Shown: piece by piece, positions 16,934 to 25,433 of the stretch
Layout of the letters: each line of letters starts with the position of its first letter
Position numbering within the stretch: position 1 is the first letter of the stretch
From: Candidatus Obscuribacterales bacterium
GTDB taxonomy: Bacteria; Cyanobacteriota; Vampirovibrionia; Obscuribacterales; Obscuribacteraceae
NCBI GenBank assembly: GCA_021732565.1
Contig: JAKFUT010000024.1
Coordinates: 1 to 33,582 of the forward strand
Direction of reading: 5' to 3'
DNA: 33,582 nucleotides
Program-made: the position numbers and the translations under genes
The notes under the pieces: generated by a model
Told to the model about the DNA's origin: nothing
Seen by the model: the letters and a program-made list of their open reading frames with translations, nothing else
The model's database searches: none

Positions 16934-17201
16934 GGAGCGCTTAAAGTTGAAGCGAGTTGAGGGCTCTGGCGCGAAACGAGTGGCTAGCGCGGACGAGGCG
17001 ACGGAGGAGCCGCATGGAGCGCTTAAAGTTGAAGCGAGTTGAGCGGGCTCTGGCGCGAAACGAGTGGCTAGCGCGGACGAGGCGACGGAGGAGCCGCAGG
17101 GAGCGCTTAAAGTTGAAGCGAGTTGAGCGCGCTCTGGCGCGAAACGAGCGGCTAGCGCGGACGAGGCGACGGAGGAGCCGCATGGAGCGCTTAAAGTTGA
17201 A
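16934..17201. repeat. 84-bp tandem repeat, three copies plus partial
   Basis: Units start at 16934 (82 bases), 17016 (84) and 17100 (84), with an 18-base partial copy at 17184-17201. Each begins GGAGCGCTTAAAGTTGAAG and contains GCTCTGGCGCGAAACGAG and a purine-rich GACGAGGCGACGGAGGAG part. The array abuts the 3' end of the HTTM gene (stop at 17205). Both strands are open through it, but the first unit's 2-base loss breaks the 28-codon phase and the predicted peptides are pure Arg- or Ser/Ala-rich, so I do not call it coding. Confidence 0.92.
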
Positions 17202-17204
17202 TCA

Positions 17205-18179
17205 TCACCCGGCGCCGATTGTAGCGGAATCGGTGGCACCACCAGAAGGCATACCGTCGCCAGCGACTTTGCCTGGTTTGTTCGTGAACAAAGCGGTCAA
17301 CAGTTTTAGCCAGGTTTCCACGTCAGCGGGATCGCAAAATAGGATATAGGAACTGATCATAGCCCAGCCAAAAACTGGTAAGTTGATCACAATGTCGATG
17401 CCCGAATGTAATGAAATACCTGCCAGTAACAACGGATAACGAAACCTCTTGAACCAGACTAGTGCCCAAAAACTAGCTTCGAACAACAGGGTGCCCCAGG
17501 AAAGAAGTTTTACAAGCCAGATATTTTCGAAGATAAATGGAAGCTTTATTCTCTGTAACTCAGTGAGGTGAGCGACGTAATACACCGCTGTTCCATCGAT
17601 CCAATGGGGACCACCGGTTTTCCCCCAAAAAGCTTGCCAGTAAACACAAGCGATCTGTAATTGCAACAACCTCTGCACCCACGGCGCATGCGGTTGGTAA
17701 TCAATCAGCCCATTCTGATTGCCGCTTGTGGCAAGCCATCTGTCCACTGATAAACTTCGATCGCAGGGCGAAAACATCAAGAAGAAAGCGCTGATGCGTA
17801 TGAGCCCGTCGCCACCGTTAAAGATGAAGGGATTAGCATTGTGCAGGGCAATCAAGCAGAGCCAAACCACAGCGCTACTCAAGCGGGTGAAAAATCCGAT
17901 CATCATGCAGAATGCCGCCGCCGCCAACAGAAAGAATACAAGGAGAATGCCTTGATCTCCGGTTGGCAAGATCCTGAAAAGATCTATGTAACCGGGTTCC
18001 ATCCAATGGTGGGCAACAAGACTGTGTTCGCCATACCACACAAAGAGATCAGGCCATAGCAGAAAACAAGTTTGCAGTGCCAAGAACCCGATACAGATTC
18101 TGAACAAACAGACAGGCAAAGTTGATTGTGGTTTGAACCAAAAATCTACGAAATATCGCTTCATTGTGCGGATTTTCAT
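17205..18179 (-). CDS. HTTM-domain (vitamin K-dependent carboxylase-like) membrane protein
   Basis: A 324-residue multi-pass membrane protein. The segment LHNANPFIFNGGDGLIRI followed by SPCDRSLSVDRW is characteristic of HTTM-domain proteins, bacterial relatives of the membrane part of vitamin K-dependent gamma-carboxylase. About seven TM segments are visible. There is no C-terminal carboxylase lumenal domain, so glutamate carboxylation itself is not implied. The ATG (18179-18177) overlaps the stop of the upstream gene as ATGA, with GGAAG 7 bases before it, indicating translational coupling. The Gly/Ala/Ser-rich C-terminal tail ends at the edge of the 84-bp repeat array. The substrate is unknown. 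Confidence 0.85.
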   Translation of the reverse strand: MKIRTMKRYFVDFWFKPQSTLPVCLFRICIGFLALQTCFLLWPDLFVWYGEHSLVAHHWMEPGYIDLFRILPTGDQGILLVFFLLAAAAFCMMIGFFTRLSSAVVWLCLIALHNANPFIFNGGDGLIRISAFFLMFSPCDRSLSVDRWLATSGNQNGLIDYQPHAPWVQRLLQLQIACVYWQAFWGKTGGPHWIDGTAVYYVAHLTELQRIKLPFIFENIWLVKLLSWGTLLFEASFWALVWFKRFRYPLLLAGISLHSGIDIVINLPVFGWAMISSYILFCDPADVETWLKLLTALFTNKPGKVAGDGMPSGGATDSATIGAG

Positions 18180-18727
18180 CGGTCGACTTCCACTTTCGCC
18201 TTGAAAAATTCCGTTTTTCCATGCAACGGTCTGCGACTTGCAGACGGAGGAGGAATCTCCTGCCAGACGACGTTGAGAGAAACCATGACGGGGGGATTGT
18301 CAGGATGAGCGCAGTAAACTTGGCGCGCAATGAATGCAGCGGTGTCCGGTAGTAAGAAGCGATTCTTGGGAACCAGAATTGCCGTCGCGAATTCTCGGTA
18401 GCGTTCTTTGAAAGGCTTCTCAAACAATTCGATGTGCGAATTGTTCGGATACTCCCATGCAATTACAGATCCGTCGGATAAAGTGACGTCGGCCGTAATA
18501 TCTGCCGATGATGTGTTGACATCAGGCGAGAATACCCAGAAATCCTGGCACAGCCCTGCCAGAACAAGATACGGTTTGAAGACGGGGAGCACTGTATTGC
18601 GAAACTGCGATTCAGGAATGATGATCCACACAGCAAGAGACAGCAAATTCCAGGCTACGAAAATACTTAAGACTAACCGCCTCACTTTGGGGCCTGCGCG
18701 TCCCTGGTAGCCGGCTGTAGTCACCAT
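18176..18727 (-). CDS. single-pass partner protein of the HTTM gene
   Basis: About 183 residues from the ATG at 18727, which has GAGGAG 4 bases upstream (a TTG four codons earlier is in frame but sits in the binding site). One N-terminal TM segment (LSIFVAWNLLSLAVWIIIP) is followed by a soluble domain with DFWVFSPDVNTSSADITADV and EYPNNSHIELFEKPFKERY. Proteins of this shape commonly lie beside HTTM genes in bacteria. Its stop overlaps the HTTM start by four bases. The soluble domain probably lies outside the cytoplasm and acts with the HTTM protein; the biochemical role is unknown. Confidence 0.78.
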   Translation of the reverse strand: MVTTAGYQGRAGPKVRRLVLSIFVAWNLLSLAVWIIIPESQFRNTVLPVFKPYLVLAGLCQDFWVFSPDVNTSSADITADVTLSDGSVIAWEYPNNSHIELFEKPFKERYREFATAILVPKNRFLLPDTAAFIARQVYCAHPDNPPVMVSLNVVWQEIPPPSASRRPLHGKTEFFKAKVEVDR

Positions 18728-18876
18728 GCGTCTCCTCAACGCTACTTATCATGATACTATCACGCGTGCTCTTCCCGACCACAAACAATCACTGCACCAG
18801 AGACAGCCGAAGCCCATCTGCAAAAACAAGTATCCGACATGCGCCGCGAAAATTGCTGTGGTAGTTTCTCCAGCTT

Positions 18877-21800
18877 TCATTGCAACTTTTTCTTCAGCGC
18901 GGTCAATTTTGCCAACAGTGCGCCAGCCTTTGGTTCATGCGTTGACAGAAGTTCCAATGCGGTTAGCGCCTGAGGCTCATAGGGATTGACTACGAGCAGC
19001 ACTTGAATGGTTGTAAAAGCTTCTTTAAATTGACCTCTGTCCGTCTCCTCCTTGGCCTGCTTAAGGAGAAGGGGCGCTGAGTTCGCTCCCTCTTTGAATA
19101 AACGCTGCCAGCATGCTGAGGCTTCCAGGTAATCTCCCTTTTCATACATGATCGATCCGAGCAGTTGCATGCCTGCGGGGTACTGTTTGTCGAGCGCTAT
19201 GAACTTTCTGGCCAGCGGTTCAGCATCGCTCCATTGCTTGTGCTGATAGTGCGACCAGGCGGCTAACCAGTAAGCGATTGGATGATTGTCCGCAAAAGTC
19301 TTATCGGCAAGAAGAGGTTCCACCATTCTTAGAACAAGGTCGGGATTCTCTTCCGGTGAGGGAGGCAGTATCATCAGGTCGAGCATCACCTGTGGTGCGT
19401 ATGTCTGAGCTACTCGCAACTCTGCTAGTTTGTTGCTCGGGTCCATCGACAGTACATGCGTAAAATCAGCTCTTGCTTTTTGCCGCTCGCCGATATCCAG
19501 ATATGTGAGTCCGCGCGTTTGAAGCATATCTACATCATCGGGAGCAAGTTTCAATCCCTCCGCCCAACACTGGAAAGCCGGTCCGGTAAAACCGCTCTGA
19601 TATTGAAGGATTCCCAGCAATCGGTATGCGTCTGCGGTGGGGCTCGTTTTCAAGGACGACTGGATCCAGTCATTGGCTCGAATTTTTGTAGACAGAAGCT
19701 GGGCCTGTCTTCCTATGGCGCACATGACTTTGGCTTTCTCTTCATCCGATTCGTTATTCCAACGCAATAAGTTGGAGAGGTCCCGGGCCTGCAGGTTGAA
19801 GAGGTCCAGATTTTTTCTGGAAGAGTTGGCGTTCTCATAAATTCGTCCAACCTCATATTCCAAAAGATTGGTGTCATCATCATTTGGAAGCACGTTTCCG
19901 ATGAACTTATCCATGCCGTCCGGCGGAACACTGAAGCGTGCAACAAATGCTTCCGGTGATTCAATTCCTGCCAACTTGAAGTCGTTTGCGACCTCTTTGT
20001 TTTTCATTAGCTGGCGTAAACGAGCCAAATCGATATTGAGCGGATCGGCGCTGGCGAGCACTACTATGTCACAGTCATCGATCATCATTATCGTGCAATA
20101 GGGAAAGACTTCGTGCAATGCAGAGAGGGTGCCACGAATGTTTTTGTCGGGTATTTCCACAATCTGGCACCACAACGCAAAGATTCCCTTCGGGCGTAGA
20201 CGATTTTTCGCCAGCTGGAAGTACTCTTTGGTGAAGAGATTACAGACCCCTGCTTGCCATGGATTTGAGGGTTCCGAAATAATGACGTCGAATTTTTGAT
20301 TTGTGGCCAACAAGAAATTTCTGCCGTCGTTTATTTCTATCTCAACGCGCGGGTCTTTCTCGGGCGCATGGTTTACTGCGTGAAAAAATGGCGACGTCTT
20401 AATGACTGCGGGTTCAAGTTCTATGGCTGTGACCTTCCCGTTTGAGATGCGCGTAGCAGTGCCCACCGTGACGCCCGAGCCCCAGCCGATGATGGCGATA
20501 TCCTTGGGGGCTGGATGAGCTGCAATTGGAGCGCATGCTAAAAGGATCTGTGTAGCCATGTCGTCTTCGTCGGATGCGTCTACGTGTCCGTTGGTTACAA
20601 GGCTGTGATGCACCGTTTTCATATCGTTGGCCAACCACTTCAGTATTGCCACAGTAGACGATGCACCGTCTTCGTAGTACGTGGTTTCGGAGTGGGATGT
20701 AAGCCATGTTCGAAATTCTTCCATCGATTCATGCATAGGTTCTTTGCCCAGTCTTCTCCGTGCACTTTGCGCGTAAACGAGAATGTCCTGATCCCAAGCC
20801 GGCCTCGTGCAAAGGTACCAACTTGCCAGCGTACCCGCAACAAGAGTGAGAGCCTTCAACGTCGGGCGCAAAGAAGGTACGAAGCAAAGTAAAACGACCC
20901 CGGTAAGCAAGTTCACGACAGTTCCGGCAACCAGTGATCGTTCAACTCCGATCAGCGGAACAAGAATGAAACCGGCCAAAAATGCGCCAATAATCGCGCC
21001 CAGTGTATTCGCCGAATATAAGGAGCCGACGGATTTTCCCACCGCAGACAGGTCATTTACGCAGGCTTTTACAACGGCTGGAAACACTGCGCCCAGAAAT
21101 ATTGTAAGAGGCATCATAGTGCTGGCTGCAATTAAGAAGCGCACAGCCAGCGCGGTATCCGGGTTCGACGGGAACGCTGCATTGAGCTGCAGGTTCCAGT
21201 AAGGTACATAGTTGAACCGATCCATCGAAAAAACACTGGCGCCGGCAACCAGAAACTGGATGACGGCAAGCCACACTAGCGGCTGTTTTGCCTTGTCGAT
21301 AAGCCGTGCACAAACAAGGCTTCCCAGAAAAATCCCCAGCAGAAAGCTAGTCAGCATTAAAGTGAATGCGTAAGTGCTCGACCCGATTACCATCAGAAGT
21401 GTTCTTGTCCAACCGACTTCGTAGATCATGGCAACACCGCCCGAAATTGCGAAGCTGATCATGGCAGCGATGGTCTGCGCGCTGAGTGCTTTAGGATTCG
21501 GCGGTAATGGGGGCGCCGATCCCGGTGGCGGAATGGTGACCGGCTCCGGCGGCTTCGGGTCTGCAATTTGGTGGACTTCTTCGGGCTGCACCGGGGTCGG
21601 GGCCGGGAGTTCATCTGAAGCCGCCGCAGCGGTGTTCGATGGCGGGATTCGCTCCGAAGCCGCGATGGAGGAGGCCATGGCGGGAATTGGATCCACTGGC
21701 GTGACTGTCCGGGGGATTGCAACCAAAGCATCACCGCCAACAGCGGGGATCGCCTCCGAAGTGGTGGAGTTAGCCGGTGGGGGGCTCCCATCGGCATCAG

Positions 21801-22893
21801 CAGAGGGAGCCGGCCCTGCGCCCGGCATTAAATCCGGCGCATTACCGGAGACAACAGCAACATCCAAACCCGTGCGGCTGGATCTAGCTGGATCGCAGAT
21901 CGGTTCTGACGCGCTAAATGATTTCGACAACCTTGTATCCGGTTCCGGCACCATATTGTCGGCAGACAGACCGGTTACTCCGTTTGATTCCGCAGGATTT
22001 TGAGGGAATCCAAATTGGTCGGCAGAACTAAATTCAATGTCCGGGAAACTGTTTATTAGTGCGTCGAGTGCCGCATCACCGGTGGTGACCACTGCGGCAG
22101 TTGAGGATGTCGAAGTGCTTGCCCCGGGCGATGATTCCGATTCATGAACAACAGGTGCAGCCGCTGCCCCCGGGTTGCTCCCGGATTGTCCAGCCTCAGA
22201 TGCGGGCTCTTTGCCGGTGGTTGCGCCGGACGGTGGAATTGGCTGCCCGCTTGAATTTGGTTCTGCTGGAGCTAGGCGCTCAAAAGCTTTCGCCATGAGA
22301 ACAACTGCCGCCACTAGAGCGAAATTTATAACAGCTGCAATAAAGATAGTTCTATTTAAACCAAACACAGGAAGTAAATAGAGACCCGCTACAGCTGCAC
22401 CGCCCACTGCACCCAACGTGTTGGCGGCATACAGCGTACCGATCTTCTTCCCTATATATTCCAACCGGTCGGCGACATATTTGGAGAGCAGTGGTAAGGT
22501 TGCTCCCATGCAAGTAGTAGGTACTAGCAGAATTACCAATGCTGCGCAAAACCGCAATACACCAAAAGGCAGAGGCGCGACGTGATAGTTTTGCCAGATA
22601 TAACGATAGAGCGGAGTTGCTGTCTCAAAAAGCATGGGGGCGATCAGAGCCCACACACCAATGATACCTTCCAGAATGCCATACCAGATGAATGGATGTT
22701 TGATGTTGTCAGCGCGACGACCAGCCAGATAAGAGCCGAGGGCTAAACCTCCCATGAAGACAGCGAGGACGGTCGCCGTTGCGAAGGTGGTCGAACCAAA
22801 TACGAAAACGAGCATTCGTGTCCAAACAACCTGATAAATAAGGCTGCTAAACCCGGATGCAATGAATAGAAGAAGGATTAGCGCAAATTTCAA
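18877..22893 (-). CDS. fused 12-TM transporter-like / spermidine synthase-like / TPR protein, paralogue 2
   Basis: About 1338 residues with the same order as paralogue 1: six TMs, linker, six TMs (EVGWTRTLLMVIGSSTYAF), spermidine synthase-like domain with IGWGSGVT near residue 800, IELEPAV, NDGRNFL and ISEPSNPW, then TPRs to the C-terminus. The main difference is the linker between the two membrane halves, about 275 residues of Pro/Ala/Ser/Glu-rich low-complexity sequence against about 65. The frame opens at GTG 22911, but TTG 22893 has GGGGAG 7 bases upstream and matches the start chosen for paralogue 1. It lies 149 bases before the HTTM partner gene on the same strand, so all four genes may share regulation. 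The true substrate is unknown. Confidence 0.88.
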   Translation of the reverse strand: MKFALILLLFIASGFSSLIYQVVWTRMLVFVFGSTTFATATVLAVFMGGLALGSYLAGRRADNIKHPFIWYGILEGIIGVWALIAPMLFETATPLYRYIWQNYHVAPLPFGVLRFCAALVILLVPTTCMGATLPLLSKYVADRLEYIGKKIGTLYAANTLGAVGGAAVAGLYLLPVFGLNRTIFIAAVINFALVAAVVLMAKAFERLAPAEPNSSGQPIPPSGATTGKEPASEAGQSGSNPGAAAAPVVHESESSPGASTSTSSTAAVVTTGDAALDALINSFPDIEFSSADQFGFPQNPAESNGVTGLSADNMVPEPDTRLSKSFSASEPICDPARSSRTGLDVAVVSGNAPDLMPGAGPAPSADADGSPPPANSTTSEAIPAVGGDALVAIPRTVTPVDPIPAMASSIAASERIPPSNTAAAASDELPAPTPVQPEEVHQIADPKPPEPVTIPPPGSAPPLPPNPKALSAQTIAAMISFAISGGVAMIYEVGWTRTLLMVIGSSTYAFTLMLTSFLLGIFLGSLVCARLIDKAKQPLVWLAVIQFLVAGASVFSMDRFNYVPYWNLQLNAAFPSNPDTALAVRFLIAASTMMPLTIFLGAVFPAVVKACVNDLSAVGKSVGSLYSANTLGAIIGAFLAGFILVPLIGVERSLVAGTVVNLLTGVVLLCFVPSLRPTLKALTLVAGTLASWYLCTRPAWDQDILVYAQSARRRLGKEPMHESMEEFRTWLTSHSETTYYEDGASSTVAILKWLANDMKTVHHSLVTNGHVDASDEDDMATQILLACAPIAAHPAPKDIAIIGWGSGVTVGTATRISNGKVTAIELEPAVIKTSPFFHAVNHAPEKDPRVEIEINDGRNFLLATNQKFDVIISEPSNPWQAGVCNLFTKEYFQLAKNRLRPKGIFALWCQIVEIPDKNIRGTLSALHEVFPYCTIMMIDDCDIVVLASADPLNIDLARLRQLMKNKEVANDFKLAGIESPEAFVARFSVPPDGMDKFIGNVLPNDDDTNLLEYEVGRIYENANSSRKNLDLFNLQARDLSNLLRWNNESDEEKAKVMCAIGRQAQLLSTKIRANDWIQSSLKTSPTADAYRLLGILQYQSGFTGPAFQCWAEGLKLAPDDVDMLQTRGLTYLDIGERQKARADFTHVLSMDPSNKLAELRVAQTYAPQVMLDLMILPPSPEENPDLVLRMVEPLLADKTFADNHPIAYWLAAWSHYQHKQWSDAEPLARKFIALDKQYPAGMQLLGSIMYEKGDYLEASACWQRLFKEGANSAPLLLKQAKEETDRGQFKEAFTTIQVLLVVNPYEPQALTALELLSTHEPKAGALLAKLTALKKKLQ

Positions 22894-23429
22894 ACTATCA
22901 CTCCCCGACACCTGCGCTTCGTAGCAAATGAAATCGCGCCCCGATGCTTTGTGTCACTGTCAAATTCCTCTGAGTTTGTCGATAGCACTTGGAGCTTCAT
23001 CGAATCAGTGCTGACAAACCCCGTAGGGGACCGGTGGCGAGTTCTCAAGCAGGAGTTCTTCCTGCCATTTTGTGAGATTAGCACAATCACATGAAGTTGA
23101 GCATAGATTGACATGAATCGGGTTTCAACGCAGTGCATCACCAGATCCCCCGAATGCAAAATCAAATCGACGCCAATGAAGAACAATTACAATCGAAACG
23201 TAAGGCCACCTGAGTATTGGCGCGTGCTGCCCAAAGGTGTAAAGTTGAATTGTCTGCTCTTTGCGGGCCGTGGCGGCTTGGTGTCCTCGTCTATTCGTTC
23301 TATCGCGCCACACGGGTTCAACGCGAGTCAATTTATGTGGTGCCTGTCTTCGAAGACTCGGTCTTTCAACGAAGATCTCGATTCGCTTTAGAACAGCCAG
23401 GACCTCAACGACAGATTTCTGCTGCAGGT
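22894..23429. other. divergent intergenic region
   Basis: About 530 bases between paralogue 2 and the hydrolase gene, which point away from each other, so promoters for both should lie here. TTGACA occurs at 23108-23113 on the plus strand but has no acceptable -10 box 16-18 bases later. A plus frame open from 23217 joins the hydrolase but its first 70 residues do not look like protein. No other gene seen. Confidence 0.45.
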
Positions 23430-24290
23430 GTGATCTTGCAATTCGGTGATTTTGAGCTGACTATTATTCGTGAGTGCACCTTTAGCCTCGACGGCGGTGC
23501 CTTGTTCGGCGTGGTGCCAAAGGCACTATGGAGCAAGACGTGTTGTGTAGATGAGTCTAATCGGGTAAAGCTAGCTTGCAATCTTTTATTAATTGAGTCG
23601 CCTCATGGAGCGGCCCTTGTAGAGACTGGCATGGGTGCCCGATGGAACGAGAGTGAAAGAAAACGGTTCCAGATGAATACATTGGTAGATCCTTCCAATA
23701 TGGTTGCCTCTGCGGGACTCCAGCATAGCGATATCGAAATTGTGATTCTTTCTCATCTCCATTTTGATCATGCCGGTGGTGCCACCACTCTCCAGGATGA
23801 ACGACTTGTTCCTGCTTTTCCACGAGCAAAGTATTACGTGCAAAGAGGTGAGCGGGAGTTTGCTCAAAGCGCAAATGCCAGGGCTCGCGGCAGTTACAGG
23901 AGTTCAGATTACGAACCGCTTGAAGAGGCGGGTGTACTGCAGTTGATTGAGGGTGATCAGGAAATCCTCCCCGGTGTGCGCGTGATGGTCACTGGCGGAC
24001 ACACGGCCCATCATCAAGCCGTAATGATTGAGTCTGAGGATAAGAGAGGTATTTATTTCGCGGACATTATTCCCACAAAGGATCACTTATCGCCACCGTG
24101 GGTAATGGGATATGACCATTTTCCATTGCAAAGTTGCGATGTAAAAAATGAGCTCCTTACCCGGGCTGCCAACGAAAACTGGCTTGTGATCTTCGACCAT
24201 GAAGTGGGCACTCCGTGGGGCCATGTAGGCTTGTCGAACAAAGGAAAATTTGAGTGGCACCCTCTTCCTGCCGACACGCTGCAAAATTAA
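23430..24290 (+). CDS. metallo-beta-lactamase-fold hydrolase
   Basis: About 286 residues from GTG 23430. The zinc motif HLHFDH (His109, His111, Asp113, His114) is followed by Gly-Gly, then HTAHH (His191), Asp212 in FADII and His257 in FDHEVG, so a full two-metal site is present. The N-terminal FSLDGGALFGVVPKALW segment is typical of MBL hydrolases related to lactonases and similar esterases. No signal peptide, so cytoplasmic. The frame could start at 23217, but those 70 residues look unlike protein and the domain begins at ILQFGDFEL; TTG 23436 is another possible start. The substrate is unknown; lactonase activity is a family-based guess. The gene converges on the peptidase gene with a 6-base gap. 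Confidence 0.88.
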   Translation: MILQFGDFELTIIRECTFSLDGGALFGVVPKALWSKTCCVDESNRVKLACNLLLIESPHGAALVETGMGARWNESERKRFQMNTLVDPSNMVASAGLQHSDIEIVILSHLHFDHAGGATTLQDERLVPAFPRAKYYVQRGEREFAQSANARARGSYRSSDYEPLEEAGVLQLIEGDQEILPGVRVMVTGGHTAHHQAVMIESEDKRGIYFADIIPTKDHLSPPWVMGYDHFPLQSCDVKNELLTRAANENWLVIFDHEVGTPWGHVGLSNKGKFEWHPLPADTLQN

Positions 24291-24296
24291 TACACC

Positions 24297-25241
24297 TTAC
24301 TCTGTTGTTGAGGAAACATTTTTCGTGCCGGCGGAAATGAGCTCGCGGGTTTCGGCAAGAGGCGCGTGCCGGTTGCAGACAGCATGGTCACCCGAACGTT
24401 CGAGCCCCATCAGCTTCCAAACCCGTGGCAAGTTGACAGCAACCGGGTTGTTACCCATCTGCTGAGATAGCTCTGTTAGAACTGGTACTCCTGTTGCCTC
24501 GTCGCCAATGGCAAAACATTTCTCTGCGGTCCAGTCCGAGCAGATGTTGCCGCCGGATTCAGTGATTGCTCGAAATGCATCTTGCAGCCCTTTTTCATTT
24601 TTTGTCCGATGCCGAATTTCAAGATCTGCCAAAAAGTAAAATAGCGCACCACCCCAGTAAGTGCGCTGCCATGAGGGCGTGTAGTCTAGCCCTTTGTCTC
24701 GCTTCCCGGGCAAGCCTTGTGGGAGATCTCTCATGAACTCACCCCACGCTTTCTCTTTGGCCAGGGTACCGGCCCGCACTCGTGCGAAAGGTTCCACATA
24801 GACAGCCATTCCTTCGGCGATCCAGGCTCTATTGCCTGTCATTAGTGGAAAATTCAAATGCACCATTTCATGTGTGAGAATCCAGTCTTTATCCAAATCT
24901 TCCGTGGTGGTGAATCGACCGATCGGTACTTCGATCAGTCCTTGTTCCCCATCGGCAGATGCAGTTGAATATCCGACACCGCGTTCTTTTCTCGAGGTAA
25001 TGTGCAATATCGTGGTTTTGGTGGGAAACCTTCCGAAGTATTGAACTATGCCGTCACTGCAGTGCTTGACCCAGTCAATTATTTGATCGTCGGTGAGATT
25101 TAGTTTGCCATCATCAAATTTTACGATGATGCTACCGCCCGGAACGTCTACTGTGCGAGTTCTGGCAGCTAGACATGTGGGGACGCAGAGGAACAAAGAT
25201 AACAACAATATGACGGTGAAGTGAACGGTTAATCGCAGCAT
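24297..25241 (-). CDS. secreted HExxH peptidase-like protein
   Basis: About 314 residues from the ATG at 25241, chosen because a clean signal peptide follows (hydrophobic FTVILLLSLFLCVPTCLA) and AAGG lies upstream; the frame is open to 25382. The zinc motif HEMVH (His124, Glu125, His128) and the downstream glutamate in WIAEGMAVYVEP (Glu143, 15 residues after the last His) form a gluzincin-type site, as in the peptidase MA-like superfamily. A Trp/Tyr-rich helix (SWQRTYWGGALFYFL) follows, as in related proteins with a conserved aromatic core. Probably a periplasmic or secreted metallopeptidase; its substrate is not evident. It shares a short 190-base upstream region with the divergent receiver gene. 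Confidence 0.85.
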   Translation of the reverse strand: MLRLTVHFTVILLLSLFLCVPTCLAARTRTVDVPGGSIIVKFDDGKLNLTDDQIIDWVKHCSDGIVQYFGRFPTKTTILHITSRKERGVGYSTASADGEQGLIEVPIGRFTTTEDLDKDWILTHEMVHLNFPLMTGNRAWIAEGMAVYVEPFARVRAGTLAKEKAWGEFMRDLPQGLPGKRDKGLDYTPSWQRTYWGGALFYFLADLEIRHRTKNEKGLQDAFRAITESGGNICSDWTAEKCFAIGDEATGVPVLTELSQQMGNNPVAVNLPRVWKLMGLERSGDHAVCNRHAPLAETRELISAGTKNVSSTTE

Positions 25242-25433
25242 ATCTATGGCCTTCAGCACTCTGACTCTGCCGTATGTGACGCCATCTGCAAATTTATGGT
25301 TCCAGTGGAGGTTCTGCTCGCGGGATGGCCAGTAATTTTTAGCGACCAAATTTCCTCTGGTATAGCCCGTGCCGCCTGACACTTTCAGCGCTGGTGTCCG
25401 TCATCTGTTTCATCAAACCCGGGAAGAGTTGGA

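Noticed and set aside
16957..17349. Arg-rich plus-strand frame and Ser/Ala-rich minus frame through the 84-bp array
   Set aside because: The first unit is 82 bases and breaks the repeat phase; the plus frame runs antisense into the HTTM gene and neither has a credible start.
13216..22893. Calling the giants true spermidine synthases
   Set aside because: The catalytic Asp-containing motif of SpeE is replaced by ISEPSNPW, and no decarboxylase gene is adjacent; a fold-level call is all the sequence supports.
23217..23429. N-terminal extension of the MBL hydrolase
   Set aside because: About 70 residues of Arg/Cys-rich, non-domain sequence precede the family's usual first strand; an overlapping frame in another phase is equally open, so it is probably untranslated.
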